From Oncomelania hupensis (taxonomy: Eukaryota > Mollusca > Gastropoda > Littorinimorpha > Pomatiopsidae): a stretch of 64,000 bases of DNA. Shown here in pieces: positions 53,705 through 63,394 of this stretch; the stretch's first letter is position 1, and the number at the start of each line of letters is the position of its first letter. The DNA lies in contig CM072513.1 in the NCBI GenBank assembly GCA_036898135.1, forward strand, positions 89,052,066-89,116,065. Reading direction: 5' to 3'. The translations under genes were made by a program, and so were the position numbers. The notes beneath the pieces were generated by a model. That model searched no databases. It was given only the letters and a program-made list of their open reading frames with translations, and was not told the DNA's origin.

Positions 53705-53937
53705 TACATTACAATACATGATTATTGCTTTAGGTCCAGCGGACTCTTCCGAGCCAAATCAGGACCGGACAACCCCTGATCCGCATAAAAGATCTGCTGA
53801 AACAACCCTAGTGGTAAAACAGAAGGCTCTCCACCAGCCAGTCACTTTACAATAAAGGCATCCCACGCAGGGGACGCTGAGGCTGTACTCTAATTTATCG
53901 AACCCCCGTTTACAAAAACAAAATAGAATACAAACAT
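53705..53937 (-). mobile_element. Hairpin retroposon, 3' part (left of LTR element)
   Basis: Starts with the tail region TACATTACAATACATG and ATTATTGCTTTAGGTCCAGC, and runs to CAAAATAGAATACAAACAT, where the LTR element entered. Continues at 61978. The left target duplication is GTTGGTCGAACTATTA (53689-53704). Confidence 0.88.
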
Positions 53938-55447
53938 TGTCATGAACTGGCTAGTTTTAACTCTGCTCATTGACTATTCTGCCTTGTGTAGTCTTTGTAA
54001 CAGTAGAGAGTCAGTATAGTACACAGCAGCAATTATAGTACACACCGCGAGCCCGACCCACGCTGCGCAGTGAGTCAGCACTTGAGTTTTGAATCGGACC
54101 GTTTAACCAATGAGAGCTCAGGTAAGCGGGTAGAGCAGTTCTGACTGTGTCAAATCCACACACAGTTTTGGTCAGTCGTGTGTGAGACGAGGAAGAAGTA
54201 ACATCTACTTAGATAGCAGAGAACTATCTTCACTCATAGACCAGGAAGCAGGACTTTAGAATCTTAGAAGTCTCTCAAGTCATCACGGGCCTGAACTTGT
54301 CAAGCAGGTAAATGAACACCCTTCTGTTTCATCGTGATATATTTGTATTATTGCTGAAATTATGTTTGTGGAATTGCTATGCATAAATGTGAATTGTTAA
54401 TCCGAATTTGCGGGACCACGTGGAAGAGCCTACCACGAGGCGAAACACGACCGGTTGCGCCGCCATGTTGTATCCGTACGGAACCACTGTTGTTTAACTT
54501 ATATGTATGTTTGCAGACCAGTGGCTGTACCACTGAATGTTTATAATATTATTAATTCTGTATGTGTATAGTTAGCCACGATTGATATTTATGTATGTAT
54601 AGGAATTTAGAGTTGAGATTCCAGTGGACCCCGGAAGTAGCAGAATGTTCGTCGCTTATGTATAGAGATGTGGAGCTATCACTGAGGGCTACTTTGGCTT
54701 TCAGTGAGACGCTCTGCACAAACCGATTATTCAGGGTTGTGCAGAATTTCGTCTCTTATATTACAGACGAGCAGGCGAGCTATCCTGTGCACCCCACTCC
54801 ACAGAAACGACTAGTTGGTTGAGGAGACTCTACCGCACAAGTCGGAAAGAGCTACCTTGAAAAACACCCTGTCAGACCCCACAGCGTGGCAAGGGAACCC
54901 AACTACACAACGACAAAGGTGTACCAGAAGCTACCTCACAGAAGGACTTCGACCGCTCCATCAGAAAGTTAAGTGTAATCGACAAAGGTGCACTTAAACT
55001 GATCATAACAGGACCACAGTAGTCCAACTCTTCAGAAACTGTAAAACGGACCACAGTAGCCCAAATCTACATGAGATATAATAGCAAGTGCCCGAGGAAG
55101 AAAAAACAGCTGCCTAGACTATCAGCGATCGAACTATTAGCATTGAAAGAGACTTTTTAAGTTAGATTAGTACTTAGAGAATCTTGTATAGAGTAGAAGA
55201 AATAAATGTGTGATTTTAACTGTTATCAAGTGGCTGGACTACATATGATTCATAGCCGTGTGAAAGCTAGTGTGACAGTATCTTTTACCATTTTTCTATC
55301 TATTTCTGTACCCCAACCTTAACACAGAACGAGCTAAACAAATAAATTTATTAAAGTAATTCATAGGGTAACTTACTAGCCGTTCCCACCGAATAAACGT
55401 GAGGGTCCATAATTCCATTGTGCAGAGCCCATAAACCCCACGTGACA
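53938..55447 (+). mobile_element. 5' LTR of Gmr1-like retrotransposon (1510 bp)
   Basis: TGTCATGAAC...CACGTGACA. AACAT precedes it (53933-53937). Contains a CCAAT box near 54107 and polyadenylation signals AATAAA at 55201 and 55341 near its 3' end. I count about six differences from the 3' LTR: a 4-bp indel near 54053, a 1-bp indel near 54475 and a few substitutions. Short frames within it are non-coding. Confidence 0.95.
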
Positions 55448-55454
55448 CTTTAAT

Positions 55455-55472
55455 TGGCGAGCCTGCCAGGAT
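55455..55472 (+). promoter_or_regulatory. Candidate primer binding site
   Basis: TGGCGAGCCTGCCAGGAT begins seven bases after the 5' LTR. A site starting TGG matches the CCA end of a tRNA primer. The complementary tRNA 3' end would read ATCCTGGCAGGCTCGCCA. I cannot name the tRNA with confidence. Confidence 0.5.
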
Positions 55473-55815
55473 CTGTGTATAATAGGAATTGGGTATAACC
55501 GGACCTAAGTACAATAAAATTAGATAACAGTAGTAGTAGAATAACTTAGAATAGTGTAAAGGTATAACACTGATCAGTTGTGGTGCACTATTCTTTAGTT
55601 AAAAACTTTTTTGCTTCAATTATTTTTGTGTCTGTATGTTGCATTGTTCTTTTGCAGGTTTTGCTTAAGTAACTGTTGTATGCCATTTGACTCTTGTTTT
55701 ATTCTATTATTGATTACGAATTTTATGGTCTTTGCATTGTTGTTATTGACTTGCAATATTGCTAGTGTTTTGGTATTCCACGTGAGTCAGAGGTTGTTCA
55801 TAGACACGTTTGGCA

Positions 55816-58800
55816 ATGTCGGACCCAGTGGCCTTGAGATTGCGTTTCAAGGAACTAGGAGAAGCTTTACACTTAGCAGGGGAAGACCTAATTGCGTATA
55901 TAAATGCAGAGGTAGAGAAACAGGAGGCTAAGGCAGAGAGAGCAGCAGAGAGAGAGGCGAAGAAACTCGAAGCAGAACAGAGAAAAGCAGAACTAGAAGC
56001 AGAGCAGAAGAAATTAGAGGCAGAGAGAGAAACGAGGAAATTAGAATTAGAAGCAGAGCAGAAGAAATTAGAAGCAGAGCAGAAGAAACTAGAATTAGAA
56101 GGAGAACAGAAGAAGGCAGCATTAGCAGCAGAGAGAGAAGCAGAAGTTAGGAAATGGGAGTATGAGAGGGCAGAAAAGGAAAAAGACAGACAGCATGAGT
56201 TAGAGCTGAGGAGATTAGGATCAGGAGCTTCAAGTTCTTCCTCAACCCCTCCCCACTCAGATCAGCTAGAGGTAGCATCCAACCCTGTACAAGGAATGTC
56301 ATTTCCACTGGGAACATTCAATGAGAGAGAAGAAGGTCTAGATCTCTATCTGACTAGGTTTGAGCGTCTAGCAACAGAGTATAAACTAGATCCCACTCAT
56401 TGGTCTTTTAAGCTTAGTCAAGGGCTTAGAGGAAAGGCTTATGACATCTACAGTAAGCTACCGACTGACAGAGTGACTGACTATCACAAAGTAAAAGAGG
56501 CACTCCTAACGGGATTCGAACTAACAGGAGAATGCTACCGGCAAAAGTTCCGCACCAATCGGAGGGTGAAAGGAGAGAGCTATGCGCAGTTCGCGGATCG
56601 GTTGTCCACAACGCTGGATAAGTGGATTAGCCAGTCAGCCACGGCTAAGACGTATGATGGACTGACAGAACTGTTAGTATGGGAACAGCTACGGGAAACC
56701 ATGACCCCCGAGCTGAGGACATTCTCAGTAGAGCAGGGCGCGGAAAGACTGGAAGATCTGGTCAAGGTCGCAGATAGGTACGTGGCCGCACACGGAGAAG
56801 CCAAGAGCTTCAGGCGAGACCTAAAGCCTAACGGGAAAGAGGCACAGAAACGAAGCCCTAACCGGGAAGAGCGCACCGCGAATAAGCCGAATAACCCCAG
56901 ACCTGGCCAAAATAAAGGACCCAACGCGGAATTCGGGAAAAGAGGTCCCGCAGAACAGAGACGGTATTGTTCGTTCTGCAACCGAAACAATCACTCCACC
57001 GCAGAATGTTTCAAGTTGGCCGCACAACGTAGGGAAGAGCGCGAAAGCCGGCCAGCGCACAGAGTTCTAACTCAAAGCAGCGGTAACAAGCCACACACAA
57101 TCGGAGATCACCCATCGGTGACAGACACGGTCAAGGTCAACGGAAAAGAAGCGAACTGTCTGTATGACACAGGTCTATCATACGACGCGACAGTTAGCGA
57201 ATCTCTTGTATCGCGCGCGGACTTGACAGACAAGACAGTCGACTTACAAGGAGCAGACTTGACGAAACCGACGACTACTTGCCCAATAGCGTGGATCGAA
57301 GTAGAGAGTAGGTACGTCACAGGAAGAATCCAAGCAGCTGTTTTACAGAAACCCCTGTATGATCTAGTGCTAGGTTGTAGGTATGTGTTCTTAGGCACGC
57401 CCCCCAAAACTGTAGAGATAGCTGCAGTGCAAACCAGGGCCCAAGCTAAAACCCAACCACCCCAGCCCGAGTTCGCTCCGAATCCGGGACTCGAAGAGAT
57501 CAAAACAGCACAGAAAGAAGACACCTCGATAGCGAAGTGCTTCCAGAAGCTACCCAAGGCGCACACACCCCCGCACAAGGGAGACTTCTACATGGAAGAG
57601 GGAATTCTTCATCGACAAGGAGATGGAGATCACACCCAACTAGTACTGCCAGCCACCCTTCGAGCCCAAGTACTAGAGCTAGGCCACAGCATGCCACTCA
57701 GCGGACACATGGGAATTGGAGCCACAGTGCAGAGAATCAGCGCACACTACTATTGGCCAGGAATCACGGAGGATGTCAAGCGCTATGTGAAATCTTGCCA
57801 CCAATGTCAACGATATTCCCCGCGACATCACACCGTACCAGTTACCTTAGGACCATCGGTAGTAGTCGGCGTGCCATTCCAGCAAGTCTCAGTAGACATA
57901 GTAGGACCACTGCCCATGACCAAGAAGCGGAACAGATTTCTACTCACACTCGTCGACGCATGTACGATGTGGTGCGAAGCAGTCCCGTTGCCAGCGATCG
58001 ACACCAAGAAGATTGCAGATGCACTCATCGCCATCTTTACCAGAGTCGGATTCCCGGACAGCATTAGAACGGACAACGGATCTCAGTTCACCGGCCGCCT
58101 GATGCAAGACGTGTTCGAGTTGATACAAGTTCATCACATTCGCACACCACCATATCACCCCGCCAGCAACGGACAAGTAGAAAGACTGAATGGAACCCTT
58201 CTCACCATAATCAGGAAAGTCGCCGACGACAATCCAGAAGCGTGGGACACCTACGTGAATGCGGCACTGTTCGCATACCGAGAAACGCCCCATGCAGCCA
58301 CAGGCTACACCCCGTCAACATTGCTATTCGGCAGACCTCTAGCAGGACCGCTAGAAGCCCTACGCAGAAGTTGGACGGAGGCCAAGATAGACGACACACC
58401 AAGAGGTGCCACCAAGTACGTCGCAGACCTGCAGGAAACCCTCAAAGCAACGTGGAAGAAAGCTGGTGAAGCACTGAAGAAGGCAAGAGCCCGTCAGGCG
58501 AAGTACTACAACCGCCACGCGAAGGACAGAGAACTGCAAGTCGGCGATCAAGTGCTACTCTTACTTCCAAGTGGAACCAACAAGCTGGACATCGCTTGGA
58601 GAGGACCGTACCGGGTGACTGCCAAGAAATCCAAGACAGTCTACCAAGTAGAGGTGAACGGGAGAGCCCGATACCACCACATCAATCTCCTTAAGAAGTA
58701 TACGGACCGACCAGCGACCCCCAGCACTCACAACTTGCTAGCCATCGCCATCGCGGAAGAAGGAGAAAGCATGGAGGCGAATGCAGTAGAGTATCCCCTG

Positions 58801-60303
58801 CATTCCAAAGAAACCTACAAAGACGTGATACTCAACGGAGACCTAGCCGCTAAACAGCAACAGCAAGTACTACAGGTCATTCGACAACATCAGACTGTGC
58901 TCACAGACCGACCAGGGAGGACAAACCTCGTCGAAGTAACCTTAACGGTGACCGACCCAACACCCGTCCGCCAGAAGCTCTACCCGATGCCACTGTCCCA
59001 GCAGCGAGCCATCAAGGAAGAGATAGACACCTTACTGGCAGCCGGAATCATCTCAGAGTCTACTTCACCCTACAGAGCAGGCACGGTATTGTTGCGAAAA
59101 CCCAACGGAGAGCATCGACTGTGCATCGACTTCAGACTCCTGAATGCGGTAACGCAGTTCCAGCCAGAGCCACTCCCGGACCAGACAGACCTATTTGCCA
59201 AGCTACAGCGAGCAAAGTACTTCTCACGCATCGACCTCAGCAAAGGATACTATCAGATACCAGTACAACCACAAGTCCGAAAGTACCTAGCTTTCAGCAC
59301 TATGGAAGGACACTTCGAATTCAACGTGCTTCCATTCGGACTCCACAACGCACCCAGCATCTTCAGCGCCATGATGCGAAAACTCCTGGCACCCCTGAGC
59401 AGAGAGCACCTACATTCGTTTATGGACGACATCCTCATCGCAACACCTACGTGGGAGGAACATGTCACGCTCCTACAACAACTACTCGCCCGCCTCAGAG
59501 ACACGGGATTGACGGCAAGACCCACCAAATGTCAGATTGGATTCACAGAACTAGAATTTCTGGGACACACCATCAGTCAAGGAAGCCTGCGACCGGTAGA
59601 AAAGACGGTGAAACGCCTACTCGACGCGCCTAGGCCCAAGACCAAGAAGGAAGTGCAGTCGTTTCTAGGACTCTGCGGCTTCTACCAGAAGTTCATCCCC
59701 AACTACAACAGCATCGCCGTACCACTGACAAATGGAACCCGGAAAATCGCCCCGGACAAAGTAGTTTGGACAGCGGAATGTGAGACAGCCTTCCAAACAC
59801 TCAAGGACAGAATGACATCGGCGCCAGTACTCCACCTACCCGATTTGACTCAGCCATTCGTTCTTCGCACCGACGCAAGCGACTTAGGCCTCGGAGCAGT
59901 ACTGCTACAGCGCGACCCCAAGAATGCAGAGACGCTATTCCCTGTCGCCTACGCCAGCAGAAAATTGAGACCCGCCGAGACCCACTACGCCACGTCGGAG
60001 AAAGAATGCCTTGGACTAGTCTGGGCCATACAGAAATTCCAACTCTACCTGTATGGGACCCACTTCACAGTTCAGGTGGACCACCAACCACTATCGTTCC
60101 TGGCAGCCTCCAAATCTTTGAACTCTCGCCTGATGAGATGGGCACTCACCCTTCAGGCGTACTCATTCCAAATCGAGTACATCCCCGGCAAAGAAAACCA
60201 CGGAGCCGACTACCTCAGTCGCCATCTCGTGGAGGACACAGCAGCTGTCGCCCACCCATCACAACTAAGGGCCACAGCACCAGAATTCGTCCCCGCCCAA
60301 TAA
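55816..60303 (+). CDS. gag-pol: Gag-pol polyprotein, Gmr1-like Ty3/gypsy order (1495 aa)
   Basis: Uninterrupted frame from ATG 55816 to TAA. In order: an N-terminal helix; a ~100-residue charged coiled coil (about 34-136, repeats of KLEAEQKK type); a capsid-like gag domain (about 165-330); a CCHC zinc knuckle CSFCNRNNHSTAEC (385-398); an aspartic protease with DTG at 451; an integrase zinc-binding module (H624, H631, C661, C664); an integrase core D694, D753, E789 (spacing 58 and 35); a GPY/F-like module (about 905-960, RGPYRV); reverse transcriptase with FMDD (DD at 1204-1205), LPFGL and IDLSKGYYQI; and RNase H starting at TDAS (D1353). Known retrotransposon biology: gag forms the particle, protease cuts the polyprotein, RT/RNase H copies the RNA and integrase inserts it. 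Integrase before RT is the Gmr1 arrangement. No env and no second frame. All catalytic residues checked are present. Nothing visible separates gag from pol. Confidence 0.96.
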   Translation: MSDPVALRLRFKELGEALHLAGEDLIAYINAEVEKQEAKAERAAEREAKKLEAEQRKAELEAEQKKLEAERETRKLELEAEQKKLEAEQKKLELEGEQKKAALAAEREAEVRKWEYERAEKEKDRQHELELRRLGSGASSSSSTPPHSDQLEVASNPVQGMSFPLGTFNEREEGLDLYLTRFERLATEYKLDPTHWSFKLSQGLRGKAYDIYSKLPTDRVTDYHKVKEALLTGFELTGECYRQKFRTNRRVKGESYAQFADRLSTTLDKWISQSATAKTYDGLTELLVWEQLRETMTPELRTFSVEQGAERLEDLVKVADRYVAAHGEAKSFRRDLKPNGKEAQKRSPNREERTANKPNNPRPGQNKGPNAEFGKRGPAEQRRYCSFCNRNNHSTAECFKLAAQRREERESRPAHRVLTQSSGNKPHTIGDHPSVTDTVKVNGKEANCLYDTGLSYDATVSESLVSRADLTDKTVDLQGADLTKPTTTCPIAWIEVESRYVTGRIQAAVLQKPLYDLVLGCRYVFLGTPPKTVEIAAVQTRAQAKTQPPQPEFAPNPGLEEIKTAQKEDTSIAKCFQKLPKAHTPPHKGDFYMEEGILHRQGDGDHTQLVLPATLRAQVLELGHSMPLSGHMGIGATVQRISAHYYWPGITEDVKRYVKSCHQCQRYSPRHHTVPVTLGPSVVVGVPFQQVSVDIVGPLPMTKKRNRFLLTLVDACTMWCEAVPLPAIDTKKIADALIAIFTRVGFPDSIRTDNGSQFTGRLMQDVFELIQVHHIRTPPYHPASNGQVERLNGTLLTIIRKVADDNPEAWDTYVNAALFAYRETPHAATGYTPSTLLFGRPLAGPLEALRRSWTEAKIDDTPRGATKYVADLQETLKATWKKAGEALKKARARQAKYYNRHAKDRELQVGDQVLLLLPSGTNKLDIAWRGPYRVTAKKSKTVYQVEVNGRARYHHINLLKKYTDRPATPSTHNLLAIAIAEEGESMEANAVEYPLHSKETYKDVILNGDLAAKQQQQVLQVIRQHQTVLTDRPGRTNLVEVTLTVTDPTPVRQKLYPMPLSQQRAIKEEIDTLLAAGIISESTSPYRAGTVLLRKPNGEHRLCIDFRLLNAVTQFQPEPLPDQTDLFAKLQRAKYFSRIDLSKGYYQIPVQPQVRKYLAFSTMEGHFEFNVLPFGLHNAPSIFSAMMRKLLAPLSREHLHSFMDDILIATPTWEEHVTLLQQLLARLRDTGLTARPTKCQIGFTELEFLGHTISQGSLRPVEKTVKRLLDAPRPKTKKEVQSFLGLCGFYQKFIPNYNSIAVPLTNGTRKIAPDKVVWTAECETAFQTLKDRMTSAPVLHLPDLTQPFVLRTDASDLGLGAVLLQRDPKNAETLFPVAYASRKLRPAETHYATSEKECLGLVWAIQKFQLYLYGTHFTVQVDHQPLSFLAASKSLNSRLMRWALTLQAYSFQIEYIPGKENHGADYLSRHLVEDTAAVAHPSQLRATAPEFVPAQ

Positions 60304-60470
60304 AACCCTGTCACTAGTGTCCATAGCTACCTGGCACAGCATTGCAGCTCAGGTAGAGCAACTTACTTAGTTTGTAAATAGGACCCTAGGATAGTGCAGT
60401 GTTAAACTAGGCTCTGTAGTAGAAAAAGGTCGAATCCAGTAGTCATCGCCTTTTTTCAGTTGAGGGAGCC
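60304..60470 (+). other. Retrotransposon 3' untranslated stretch and candidate polypurine tract
   Basis: 167 bp between the stop codon and the 3' LTR. Just before the LTR the sequence TTGAGGGAGCC is the only purine-rich stretch and would be the polypurine tract, although it is weak and mixed. Confidence 0.55.
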
Positions 60471-61977
60471 TGTCATGAACTGGCTAGTTTTAACTCTGCT
60501 CATTGACTATTCTGCCTTGTGTAGTCTTTGTAACAGTAGAGAGTCAGTATAGTACACAGAAGCAATTATAGTACACACCGCGAGCCCGACGCTGCGCAGT
60601 GAGTCAGCACTTGAGTTTTGAATCGGACCGTTTAACCAATGAGAGCTCAGGTAAGCGGGTAGAGCAGTTCTGACTGTGTCAAATCCACACACAGTTTTGG
60701 TCAGTCGTGTGTGAGACGAGGAAGAAGTAACATCTACTTAGATAGCAGAGAACTATCTTCACTCATAGACCAGGAAGCAGGACTTTAGAATCTTAGAAGT
60801 CTCTCAAGTCATCACGGGCCTGAACTTGTCAAGCAGGTAAATGAACACACTTCTGTTTCATCGTGATATATTTGTATTATTGCTGAAATTATGTTTGTGG
60901 AATTGCTATGCATAAATGTGAATTGTTAATCCGAATTTGCGGGACCACGTGGAAGAGCCTACCACGAGGCGAAACACGACCGGTTGCGCCGCCATGTTGT
61001 ATCCCGTACGGAACCACTGTTGTTTAACTTATATGTATGTTTGCAGACCAGTGGCTGTACCACTGAATGTTTATAATATTATTAATTCTGTATGTGTATA
61101 GTTAGCCACGATTGATATTTATGTATGTATAGGAATTTAGAGTTGAGATTCCAGTGGACCCCGGAAGTAGCAGAATGTTCGTCGCTTATGTATAGAGATG
61201 TGGAGCTATCACTGAGGGCTACTTTGGCTTTCAGTGAGACGCTCTGCACAAACCGATTATTCAGGGTTGTGCAGAATTTCGTCTCTTATATTACAGACGA
61301 GCAGGCGAGCTATCCTGTGCACCCCACTCCACAGAAACGACTAGTTGGTTGAGGAGACTCTACCGCACAAGTCGGAAAGAGCTACCTTGAAAAACACCCT
61401 GTCAGACCCCACAGCGTGGCAAGGGAACCCAACTACACAACGACAAAGGTGTACCAGAAGCTACCTCACAGAAGGACTTCGACCGCTCCATCAGAAAGTT
61501 AAGTGTAATCGACAAAGGTGCACTTAAACTGATCATAACAGGACCACAGTAGTCCAACTCTTCAGAAACTGTAAAACGGACCACAGTAGCCCAAATCTAC
61601 ATGAGATATAATAGCAAGTGCCCGAGGAAGAAAAAACAGCTGCCTAGACTATCAGCGATCGAACTATTAGCATTGAAAGAGACTTTTAAAGTTAGATTAG
61701 TACTTAGAGAATCTTGTATAGAGTAGAAGAAATAAATGTGTGATTTTAACTGTTATCAAGTGGCTGGACTACATATGATTCATAGCCGTGTGAAAGCTAG
61801 TGTGACAGTATCTTTTACCATTTTTCTATCTATTTCTGTACCCCAACCTTAACACAGAACGAGCTAAACAAATAAATTTATTAAAGTAATTCATAGGGTA
61901 ACTTACTAGCAGTTCCCACCGAATAAACGTGAGGGTCCATAATTCCATTGTGCAGAGCCCATAAACCCCACGTGACA
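60471..61977 (+). mobile_element. 3' LTR of Gmr1-like retrotransposon (1507 bp)
   Basis: TGTCATGAAC...CACGTGACA, followed by AACAT (61978-61982), the same 5 bp that precede the 5' LTR. Near-identical to the 5' LTR (about 99.6 percent by my count). Confidence 0.95.
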
Positions 61978-62327
61978 AACATTATAAATTATCAACAAAA
62001 CACATACATATAAAATGCCTACATTCCTAAATAATAACATCATAGGAAGCCCTAGTGACCACCTGGCAGAAAGCGTCCAATATTCCCAACCTGATCCAAC
62101 TGACCTCACACACAAATAATTAAGCAGTCTTGTCCCGGAAGAGTTTGCAAGAAAAAAGGTAGGCGACTGGTCTAGCGAAGAAGAAGATAGTATAGCAGAT
62201 TGATAGAACAGAGCAGGAATGAGAAAGAGTAAATGAGGAAGATAGCGACAGTGGGAATTTAAAGCACTAAATTTCCAGAAAGTGGGGATACTATTTATAC
62301 TGAAACCCCCGGCACCCCAACGGGGGT
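61978..62327 (-). mobile_element. Hairpin retroposon, 5' part (right of LTR element)
   Basis: Continues 53937 through CACATACATATAAAATGCCT, AAAGTGGGGATACTATTTAT and the hairpin CCCCCGGCACCCCAACGGGGGT, ending exactly there. GTTGGTCGAACTATTA follows (62328-62343), identical to 53689-53704. Confidence 0.88.
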
Positions 62328-62343
62328 GTTGGTCGAACTATTA

Positions 62344-62760
62344 AAGGTTCTCTAGCATCTGGGATAAACTCCGTATTAGGTGTTATCCTCCGCGGATTGA
62401 GGAAAGAAGAGGAAAGATCTATCTCTCCTTTCCTGAGGCAAATGGTCCCAAATAGATGGCCATGTCGCTGTGTTGTCAGCTCGTCGGTGTATCGTTTGAG
62501 GTTCTGGTGAAAGTCAAGGGACTGATTTTCCCAAAGCATTAAAAGACGCTTTAAAAAAGTTTTGAGGAGAAAAACTTCGTGCGGCGAAAAATAAAAATAT
62601 CCAAAATTTGGCTTGGTTGGCAACGGATACGGAAAGGTACCTAACATGTTGAAAGATAATTCGTTGCGCAAAATAGTTCTAAAAACCTGTAGGGTTGCGG
62701 TCTTGGAATAGAATTTTGAGCAAGGTTATTGTTTACAACGTGACTGTTGGTGAGTGGAAT
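62344..62760 (+). repeat. Dispersed repeat G, single-unit form
   Basis: From about 62590 the sequence aligns with 9050-9220 (GGTTGGCAACGGA-, TGTTGAAAGATAATTCGTTG, GCGCAAAATAGTTCTAAAA, TAGGGTTGCGGTCTT). It holds one unit of what is a 38-bp array at 9180-9482 (ACGTGACTGTTGGTGAGTGG). Continuous with 53704 before the retroposon inserted. Confidence 0.5.
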
Positions 62761-63394
62761 GAGGGAATGGAGGTTTTCGGCGAGGTTCAGCTATGCTGTG
62801 GGAGAAGAGAGGAGTGGGTTAGGTGGGAGGGAGTAGGGGGGTAGGGAGGGGAAGTCGGCCTAGCCCGGTCAGGGTGAAAAACGGAGAACAAGAGAAAAGA
62901 AATCATTGATAAGATCTGGAGAGAAAAGCGTGGGAGGTGGACAATTAAAGAGAAACGACAAAATGCTTTTAGTGTGGGGAATGTCGTAGCCTTATGCAAA
63001 CAGTTGTATATATTTGGCTGTTGTTTTGTTGGTTTGTTTTAGAGGGTTGGGGTCGAGGATGAAGGTGCATCGGAGGGAGGGAGAGTTAGTGAACGTAGGG
63101 GGTTGGGGGAATTGGGAGGATTAAAGGGGTTGTCCGGAATACAATGAACTCGATCGGGGTGTACAATTATAAGGCCTTGTGAAAGGTAAAGACATGCATA
63201 ACATATGCATAGTAGACTATTATGGGAATTAATGCATAATTCTCTTCATTTTTGTTAACATTGGCGCTAACGAATGTACTCCTCGAACATTTTGAAATCC
63301 GTTATAAAGCAAAATTTTGAAAAACAAATCCAAGCAATGAAAATTATAATAATATTAGGTTTTTATGACATTATTTGTATGTACGTATGTATGT
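62761..63394. other. No recognisable gene
   Basis: G-rich stretch (62770-63130) then AT-rich sequence. Nothing assignable. Confidence 0.45.

Noticed and set aside
54595..54997. Small ORFs in the LTRs (75 and 60 codons, same in both LTRs)
   Set aside because: Identical only because the LTRs are; no resemblance to a known accessory protein and not conserved in the solo LTR at 3689.
57537..58067. Second frames of 100-180 codons inside the gag-pol gene, both strands
   Set aside because: Shadows of the real 1495-residue frame.
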